From Armigeres subalbatus (lineage: Eukaryota > Arthropoda > Insecta > Diptera > Culicidae): DNA of 64,000 nucleotides. Each line of letters starts with the position of its first letter. The first letter of the stretch is position 1. The position numbers were made by a program, and so were the translations under genes. The stretch lies in assembly GCF_024139115.2 (NCBI RefSeq), contig NC_085140.1, positions 25,327,956 to 25,391,955 of the forward strand, read 5' to 3'. The notes below the pieces were generated by a model. The model was not told the origin of the DNA. It searched no databases and saw nothing but the letters and a program-made list of their open reading frames with translations. This document shows positions 57,170-64,000 of the stretch, piece after piece.

Positions 57170-58365
57170 TGAGTTTGAAAAATTATGTTTGGGCTATAAC
57201 TTTTAAGATTGTGGTCCGATCTATTTTCCATTCAAATCATCGCATCGAATGCAACTTCGATCAGTTAAGGATAAATGCCCATAAAATAAGTAAGGTTTTG
57301 AGACGTATTTTGCATACAATTGTATTTTGGCCATAACTCATTTCCAGAGAAAACAATAAAAAATTATTCCCCATCGACTGTAACTCGCTGGGAGTAAATT
57401 AGTTGAGGATAAAGAACATGCGTTTTTGCCGTTTTTTGAGCCTCTAGTTCGATCTGAGCCATGTTCAATAAGAAACAATAAAATAGAATTCCCAGCAATG
57501 GCAACTTGTTGCGAGTAAATCTATTAAGCATAAGTGCCAGAAAAATAAATGAATTTTTGAAATGCAATTTGCTTGTACTTGTGTACATTGCTTGAAATGC
57601 AATGTACTTGTACATTGAAGATGATTGCGAGTACCAAGCAAAGATCTGTTGGTTCTCTGCGCAAGAACAGCTGATCGGTCATAATGGAGTAGCAGCAACG
57701 GACAGTCAATCAAGCTCAAACCCAAGCAAGCAATTTGCTTGTAAAAAATGTATTTTGATCATAGTTTCTGAGTCTATAGTCAGCTCTGGTAAATTTTCCT
57801 CAAGAACCAAAGTGAAAAAATTTTGTGTCGAATGCAACTTGTTACCAGTATTCTAACTTGACCAATTTTCAATGCAAAATTTTGCAAGTAAATCGCTTAA
57901 AGATAAGTTCCTGAATGCACGTTTTTACTCGTGTTTGCCTAAAGAAAATGTATTTTGGCTATAACTTCTGAGCCCAGCCCATAGTCCAATCCGGCCAATT
58001 CTCAATAGGAAACAATGGGACAGGATTTTTCGTTGAATGCAACTTGTTACAATTATAAATCGGTTGAGGGCAGGTACAAAAAAAACTAGACTTTTACGTA
58101 CTTTTCCATGAAAAAAATATTTTGGCCATAACTTCTCAGCCCATTGTCCGATGTGGCGATGTAGGAAACAATGGGACAGGATTTTGCGTCGAATACAAAG
58201 AGCGAGACTTTTTGCGCACATACATACATACACACACATACATCACCTCGATTCATCGAACTGAGTCAATTGGTATATAACACTATGGGTCTCCGGGCCT
58301 CCTATAAAAAGTTTGTTTTTGGAGCGAATATATAGCCTTTACGTATACTTAGTATACGAGAAATG
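57170..58365 (-). mobile_element. Element with (TG)n and diverged ~165-bp tandem repeats, copy 1
   Basis: Read on the minus strand it starts near 58365 with TTTCTCGTATACTAAGTATA and CGTAAAGGCTATA, then TTTTTATAGGAGGCCCGGAG, a TG/TATG tract (about 58215-58245) and about six diverged units. Each unit carries TTATGGCCAAAAT, GAGAATTGG, CCATTGTTTCCT and GCAACTTG-type words. Unit landmarks on the plus strand are near 57186, 57325, 57751, 57952 and 58119. Non-coding. Confidence 0.7.
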
Positions 58366-58615
58366 CAAAATCTAAAACGATTATGAAACTTAAACTTTGC
58401 ACTCCCCAGAGGTATCGTAGTCATAATCAACCATGTTTGTTTATTCATATTCGTCTTGGACTAAAGGATTTTATCTCAATCTACCTATGCATCGACTTCA
58501 AATTTTCACAATTTATGGATGTCTGCAATGTAATCTATTTATTTTGATAAGCTTTATCGACTATGATAATTTGTTTTCAAATTTCGGCTGACAAAATATC
58601 GGTATATTCTTTTAA

Positions 58616-59212
58616 AATGTTGTGAAAACTCATATGTGAATATGTACATTATGTGGAAGATATTGATTTGAAAAATGTATTCAGGGTAACCACTTTCCCT
58701 TTGACGGAACTCGAACCCATGACCCTACAGACGACGTCCAAGTCGGGTGGTTTAATCCCGGAAATAGGCAATTAACTTTGATTGAACTGAACCCGAGTTG
58801 CGTGCTCTTGCCTACTCTCGACGACCGACTGACAAATAGCTTACACAACCTCACTTGATCAGTACAGTTGCTGATGAAGAATGTGTATAGCCGTCACACA
58901 TTCTAAATACTCACGCTTCTCTAATGTGAAAGTGTACTATACATATGTGAATGTGTTGGCTTGAGAAATGGATTGCGAGTGATTTGACTATGCGTCCAAT
59001 TTGGGAATCTCGAGCTCATTCAGTAGCCGCTAGGTTTCCGAAGGCCGACGGAGGTCCTTCGTAGCTTAGTTGGTTAAAGCACCAGTCTAGCGTACTGTAG
59101 GGTCATGGGTTCGAGTCCCAACGAACGGAAAGTGGTTACCCCTCCAATACCTTTTTCAAATCAATATCTTCCACATAACGTACATATTCACATATGAGTT
59201 TCCATAACATTG
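58616..59212. mobile_element. TIR element whose arms contain tRNA-like sequence
   Basis: Inverted arms of about 110 bp: 58616-58728 and 59098-59212, with AACTCATATGTGAATATGTA and GGAAGATATTGATTTGAAAA shared. The inner arm ends contain GGGTCATGGGTTCGAGTYCC, the T-arm of the tRNA-like sequence at 59055-59129. A 60-bp inner block (GTCCAAGTCGGGTGGTTTAA) from 58735 is repeated just outside the right arm at 59221-59277. Confidence 0.7.
59055..59129 (+). pseudogene. tRNA-like sequence, anticodon AGC by position
   Basis: Cloverleaf-like. The acceptor pair TCCTTCG/CGAACGGA needs one bulge. The D stem GCTT/AAGC is good, the anticodon stem CAGT/ACTG encloses the loop CTAGCGT, and the T arm TGGG-TTCGAGT-CCCA is good. 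A box TAGCTTAGTTGGT and B box GGGTTCGAGTCCC are intact, so pol III transcription is possible. The bulged acceptor and location in a TIR arm argue against a functional tRNA. Confidence 0.5.
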
Positions 59213-59277
59213 TAAATTAACGTCCAAGTCGGGTGGTTTAATCCCCGGAAATAGGCAATTCACTTTGATTGCACCAA

Positions 59278-59600
59278 GACATTTTATTTTTTTTGCCTTT
59301 CTCGTACAACTAAGTTGTACCGAAAGGCTATCATTTCACACCGTAAACGAACTTTTTATAGAAGCCTCTGAGACCTATAGTATTATATACCAATCGACTC
59401 AGCTCGACGAGCTAAGCACATGTCTGTCTGTACATGTATATGTATGTGTGTATGTGTGTGCACAAAAGCTATAAAAACATTCGACAGGGGGCAAGGCCTT
59501 GTTGATCACTATTGAATTTTAAAACGATCGGTCATTGCGTTTAAAAGTTATGAAGAAAATGGTACATCGGACCATATAAACCCCATATATGGTTGGTGTC
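59278..59600 (+). mobile_element. Relative of the (TG)n element, copy 2 (5' part)
   Basis: TTTGCCTTTCTCGTACAACT at 59297, AAGTTGTACCGAAAGGCTAT, TTTTTATAGAAGCCTCTGAG, TATATACCAATCGACTCAG and a TATGTGTG tract (about 59434-59462) follow the order of copies 1 and 3. The sequence after the tract differs, so only the 5' module is shared. Confidence 0.65.
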
Positions 59601-60490
59601 TTAACTAAATGCGAGATAGGTACCACCAACGCTAGGTGGATTAATCTGTTTTTTTAATTGGTGGTAACAACTGAGGTTACGAGACGTCTTTGTATTATAT
59701 TTGATTTAATATGGTTTGCAAAGTTTTTGGCATTTCTTTTGGTGGTTAATAAATATTATTGAATAAGAATATTAGTCTTCAATTGGACAGGGATGTGCAA
59801 ATAAAAAGTTATTAATATAAATAATTTGGAAATTCAATAAAGCTTTATGAAGTTTTTTCATCGCTCTCTCAAAATGTTATCAAAATTTGTTTCGATCCTA
59901 TTTCTAGATTTTTTTTTTATTTTTTTCAAAAAAAAAAATAGATTCAAGTTAATTTTCATGTGACGTTAAGTGCAGCATATGAATCCTTAAATTCGTGTAA
60001 ATTTTAAAAACTTTAAAATAAAAACTTATAGACACGATTTAACCGCTGAGAATCTTATAACCCGCATGAAAAACACGTGAATACTTACCACAGTGTAATA
60101 AATTAAGGAAAAATAAATTATAAAACGGCATTCTTAACAAGAGTGGAGAAAATTATCAACGGATTTCGACTAGGTACATGGTGTCACAAATCGGTTTCAT
60201 CGTTGATTGAATTACTAACAATACGAAATCAAGGTTTGTAAATTTAGTTTTATGATTTTATTTTACTTTATTTGATCATATTTTATTTTATTTCGTTTCA
60301 GAGAGAGTAATGGCGCTTTACCCTAGGCTTAAGAGCCAGGACATATGAGAGAAATACCTGTGTCTCATCTCTGGAACCTGGACCAGCAAGGAGTGAAATT
60401 AATCTTCTTAGCAACGTCACTACCAACATCACCTTTTCATATGCCCTATTAAATCTGAAACGGTTGTTAGGGCTGTCCCCTTCTCTTCCT
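59601..60490. other. AT-rich intergenic DNA, nothing recognised
   Basis: No supported feature. Confidence 0.4.
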
Positions 60491-60494
60491 TTCG

Positions 60495-60679
60495 ATGCTA
60501 CAGAACAATTTCACAGAACATTGTATGATGATTAAATGAACTTTTATATGGGTTTCGGATGATGCGATTCGATCAAAAAACCCAAAAATACACAAATCAG
60601 CTCCTAATAATTAAGCCGAAAATTATATAAAAGTTTATTTAATCATCATGCAATGTTCTGTGAAATTGTTCTGTAGCAT
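60495..60679. mobile_element. 185-bp foldback MITE
   Basis: Arms 60495-60549 and 60625-60679 (55 bp each) are inverted with very few mismatches (ATGCTACAGAACAATTTCAC at the outer end). The spacer is 75 bp. Non-coding. Confidence 0.8.
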
Positions 60680-61718
60680 ACCAACTGCCGGTTTTGCAAT
60701 TCTGAGGTCAATCGAGCAATCAGAACCAATTTCCAGATCGAATGAGTATCGGAGGTGTATTTTCCTATACATTTTGGCTGAAATCCCCATACAAAATTCA
60801 AATCAAATGCGCCAGCTTATGCAACAAGCGATTGAGCTGAAATTTTCAGAGATTGATTTTCTCACCCAAAGACACAATTCTGGGGGGTGCCCCGTGGAAT
60901 TCGACATTTTTTTCTCCCCATAGTAATCTGGGCCAGTCTATTGCATATTCATTACATTTTCATATAAATTTTTCACTTATCCAAATTAACAATTACTGAG
61001 GAATTGCTGGAAAAACGCTGAAAACTGCGATTTTCATAGACCGACATTTGCATTTTTATCGCATACTAATTCCGAACGTTCGGAGCAAACACATACACAC
61101 GCACTTGATTTTTCACTTGATCTTTTTCCCCTGTTTCCTTGATTTAATCACTCCTAAAACATATTCACTAACTGAATTTCACATTTTCCTTCAATCTTGA
61201 CTACCAATTAATTCACTTCACGTCTAAAAACTGTCGACAAAACAAACAAAAATCGAAGTGAGAGACAAATTTGACGACCGTATTGTGAATGTAAAAAAAT
61301 GGGGAAGACTCAAATTCACTAGCGCAATAAGTGAAATGTTGAGTTCAAAATCTACGCGATGCAACTTCATTCAATCCGATCAATACAACGTATACGCCAG
61401 CCAACACGCAAACAAAGGTGTGCATAGACAAGAAAATGACCGTTGCCAGATTTGTTTATTGGAAAAAAATCATTGCTGTTTGTCGGATTGAACAAATATA
61501 CCAGAAATAAATATTTAAACATGTTATGTAAGCTTCTGTTAAATTCCAAGTGGTGAATAACAAATTTTAAACCGATAAATACCCATATATTTGATACACC
61601 GTGAAAATGTTCTATGATATAGAATAAACATTTCGTCAAGTCTGGTATATTTTCAACGCCCCATTTCCACCCACCCCAGTTGTAAACAAAATTTATCCAT
61701 CGCTGCTGCACTTTTCCG
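60680..61718. other. Intergenic DNA, nothing recognised
   Basis: The plus frame at 60648-60923 runs out of the foldback arm and lacks motifs. Nothing else is supported. Confidence 0.35.
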
Positions 61719-62251
61719 TAGGGGAAGGGGGCAATATGCCCTAGCTAAGCAAACACTGCTCTACTGTCTTATTTGTAAAGCTATTCACGGGTATTTTTAC
61801 ATTATGCATCAGTTAAACAAGATAGCTAGTTGATGCCATACAAATTGCCAAAAATCTCAATCATATTGATGATATTCACATTTCAAAAAGTGGTGATATT
61901 CTGTTGCCGGAAAACTCATGAGGCATAACGCCTTTAGCTGGCAGCTCCTAGGGAACAAAGTACCACGCGTCGGCGAATCAGCATTCTAGTATGGATAGTC
62001 CGTGGAGACGCAAGTACTTTGTAGGTTATTGCCACTAGGGCGTTTTGCCTCGCCAAAATGTTAGATGTTTCTTCAAAATGTGGAAATTTTCGGTTTTTCC
62101 GACCTTCCCATTCACTATTTTGAAACTTTCTTCGCCTATCCTACATAATTTTAGATCTAGTTTTGTTACGGACATATTAATGACGGTAAATATGAGGGAA
62201 ACCATAAAAGGCGTTTTGCATCGGGGGGGCGTTTTGGGGCCTCTTCCCCTA
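61719..62251 (+). mobile_element. TA-flanked MITE, copy 2
   Basis: TAGGGGAAGGGGGCAATATG at the left and GGGGCCTCTTCCCCTA at the right, TA borders; inverted near-identical partner of 55163-55700. Confidence 0.82.
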
Positions 62252-63115
62252 CCAATTGCCTCACTATTACAAACAAGCGATACAGTCATTAATTCTCAAA
62301 ACATTGTGATGGAGTCTTGAGCCTTAAGACAAGACAAGATAAAAATTTGCACATATCGAATGATGATATACAGAGGATCAGAATTGGAAATTCCCATACT
62401 AAACGTACGAAAAACCATTTCATCGAATAGGGAAACCGTCCCATCAAAAAAAAGCATTGTAAAGGAATTTGGTTAGTTTATTATTTTTGTGATTTTTTTC
62501 ACCAGTGAGCACGCGTGTTAGCAAGAAGAAGCGACGAGATTGGTGCTGTATTTCTTTGTTATGCGATGAGATAACTATACTTTCAGTGTAAGATGAAGAA
62601 CGGAACAGTTCCCCTAGATTAGTTTTTGATTTTCAAATGATTCCAGTCTCTTCGTGAATAAAAGAAGAAAACAAATTAAAATTAGCAAAAAATAGTATGT
62701 CCTTTCTTGAGTAACGTGTGGGCGTACAAGTGCCAAATTTGAGTATTCCAGTTTTATCATGAAGTTTTTCCTCGTAAATAGAAGGAAACGAATAAAAATT
62801 AGCAAAAGTTGGAATGTGAAATGTCCACTTTGTTTTATACCGTCGATATCGAGTCATATAACATCGACTCATGGAGGTTTGACTGTTTATATATTTAGAT
62901 GTTCTAATATCTGTTTGTGTTGTACAGGCAAAGGTTGCGATATTAGATTAAATGCAAATGAAATACTTCCACCACTAATAGGTACACTGATTCCAAAAAC
63001 GGTGCTATCTATTGACTTCTTATTAGTACGATCGCTCCAATATAGGTACAAGGGAGTTTTTGTCTGGAAAGTCATTGTTATAAAAAGTTGGATAAAACAC
63101 CCAGAGCGTTAATGA
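62252..63115. other. Intergenic DNA with a local ~115-bp direct repeat
   Basis: Segments at about 62652-62705 and 62770-62824 share AATTAAAATTAGCAAAA-like and AGTATGTCC-like words in the same order, a weak tandem duplication. No gene is supported. Confidence 0.35.
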
Positions 63116-63420
63116 ATAAAGCTTCCAATGAATGATTAAATTTGTTATGATTAAATCAATCGATGATTGAAGATTATGAATAATGTTTTATTCATTTTTG
63201 ACAATGAATAATAATTATGATTTATGATAAATTTAATTTTGACAATGATTAACGGTTATGATTAATGAATAAAAAGTTTAAAGTATGATTAATGATTACT
63301 GATCGTGATTAAATGTTGACACAATATGTGTATGATTAATGATTAACGATCGATATGATTAATGATTATGAATAATCAAATTAAATGATTTGCATAGTGA
63401 TCAATAATCAAGTAAACGTT
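63116..63420 (+). repeat. Cryptic ATGATTAATGATTA repeat
   Basis: About 300 bp dominated by TGATTAATGATTA, ATGATTAA and TTATGAATAA words in loose tandem order. Low complexity, non-coding. Confidence 0.6.
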
Positions 63421-63435
63421 TGACCAAATTATGTT

Positions 63436-64000
63436 TTTGCCTTTCTCGTACACTAAGTGTACGTAAAGGCTATAATATTGCTCCGAAAACAAACTTTTTA
63501 TAGAAGACTCGGAGACCCATAGTGTTATATACCGATCGACTCAGTTCGACGAATTGAGGTGATGTCTGTGTGTATGTGTGTGTGTGTGTGTATGTGTGTG
63601 TGTCTGTGCGCACCAACCCAAAAAAATGTCACTCATTTTTCAGGTACTTATCCTTAACCGATTTACTCGCAACAAGTTGCATTCGACGCAGGATACTCTA
63701 CCATTGTTTGCTATTGAAAATTGGTCAGATCGGACTATGGGCTCGGAAGTTATGGTCAAAATACCACTTTTTTTTATAAAAAAAGAAGTAAAAAAATGTC
63801 ACTCATTTTTCAGGCACTTATCCTTAACCGATTTACTCGCAACATATTGCACTCGACGCAGGATATTCTACCATTGTTTCCTATTGAAAATTGGTCAGAT
63901 CGAACTATGGGATCGGAAGTTATGGTCAAAACACCACTTTTTATAGAAAAATGAGTAAAAATGTCACTCATTTTTCAGGTACTTATCCTTAACTGATTTA
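63436..64000 (+). mobile_element. Element with (TG)n and ~165-bp tandem repeats, copy 3, cut by the window end
   Basis: TTTGCCTTTCTCGTACACTA, CGTAAAGGCTATAA, TTTTTATAGAAGACTCGGAG, then (TG)n at 63565-63606, then similar units starting at about 63627, 63797 and 63961 (periods 170 and 164). Each unit reads GTCACTCATTTTTCAG, TACTCGCAACA, CGACGCAGGAT, TGGTCAGATCG, TTATGGTCAAAA. It continues beyond the window. Confidence 0.78.

Noticed and set aside
60648..60923. 91-codon plus frame
   Set aside because: It begins in the arm of a foldback MITE and has no recognisable motif.

Overview
The window reads as repeat-dense mosquito DNA, most likely Aedes (aegypti/albopictus group). The reasons are three copies of a tRNA-derived SINE of the Feilai type, a second tRNA-related SINE family, RTE-type and Jockey-type LINE remains, many foldback and MITE elements with clean target-site duplications (TSDs), small GT-AG introns of 76 to 459 bp, and only two confidently recognisable host genes in 64 kb. 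The species call is inference; nothing in the window names the organism.

Host genes. (1) On the minus strand at 7288-8695 is a four-exon gene that I rebuilt from its splice signals: the mitochondrial ETF-beta lysine methyltransferase (ETFBKMT/METTL20 family), 255 codons, with a poly(A) signal at 7113-7118. (2) On the plus strand at 46398-47047 is a two-exon Gadd45-family gene of 169 aa, with a TATA box at 46171-46178 and a candidate poly(A) signal near 47651. Two further short ORFs (17545-17907 minus and 31872-32036 minus) could be exons but are not recognised.

Layout. 1-6.3 kb: a LINE tail, SINE pieces, a 5'-truncated RTE-type reverse-transcriptase fragment with a perfect 13-bp TSD, a separate RTE-type 5' UTR plus endonuclease fragment, a foldback MITE and a solo RTE-type 5' UTR piece. 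7.1-9.2 kb: ETFBKMT and a Feilai SINE with an 11-bp TSD. 10.47-17.05 kb: one huge array of 10/11-bp units, almost free of C on the plus strand, in three consecutive blocks. 19.7-22 kb: a SINE, a 1.29-kb TIR element with subterminal GATAAC repeats, and a perfect 76-bp-arm palindrome. 22.4-26 kb: a decayed LINE carrying three later insertions, each with its TSD still visible. 27.1-28.7 kb: a long palindromic element with a second palindromic element inserted in one arm. 33.6-35.5 kb: a fossil hAT transposase gene. 36-41 kb: LINE tails, a possible TIR element and a Jockey-type RT pseudogene. 41-44.6 kb and 51.2-53 kb: diverged minisatellites of opposite polarity on either side of Gadd45. 55-64 kb: two inverted copies of a TA-flanked MITE, a TIR element holding a tRNA-like sequence, small foldbacks, and three copies of an element with (TG)n and ~165-bp internal tandem repeats, the last running off the window.

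The two host genes have no visible functional link. I found no CRISPR array, operon, rRNA gene or intact transposase. The most unusual object is the 6.6-kb array at 10.47-17.05 kb; the very long open frames across it are consequences of its repeat units and not evidence of a protein.
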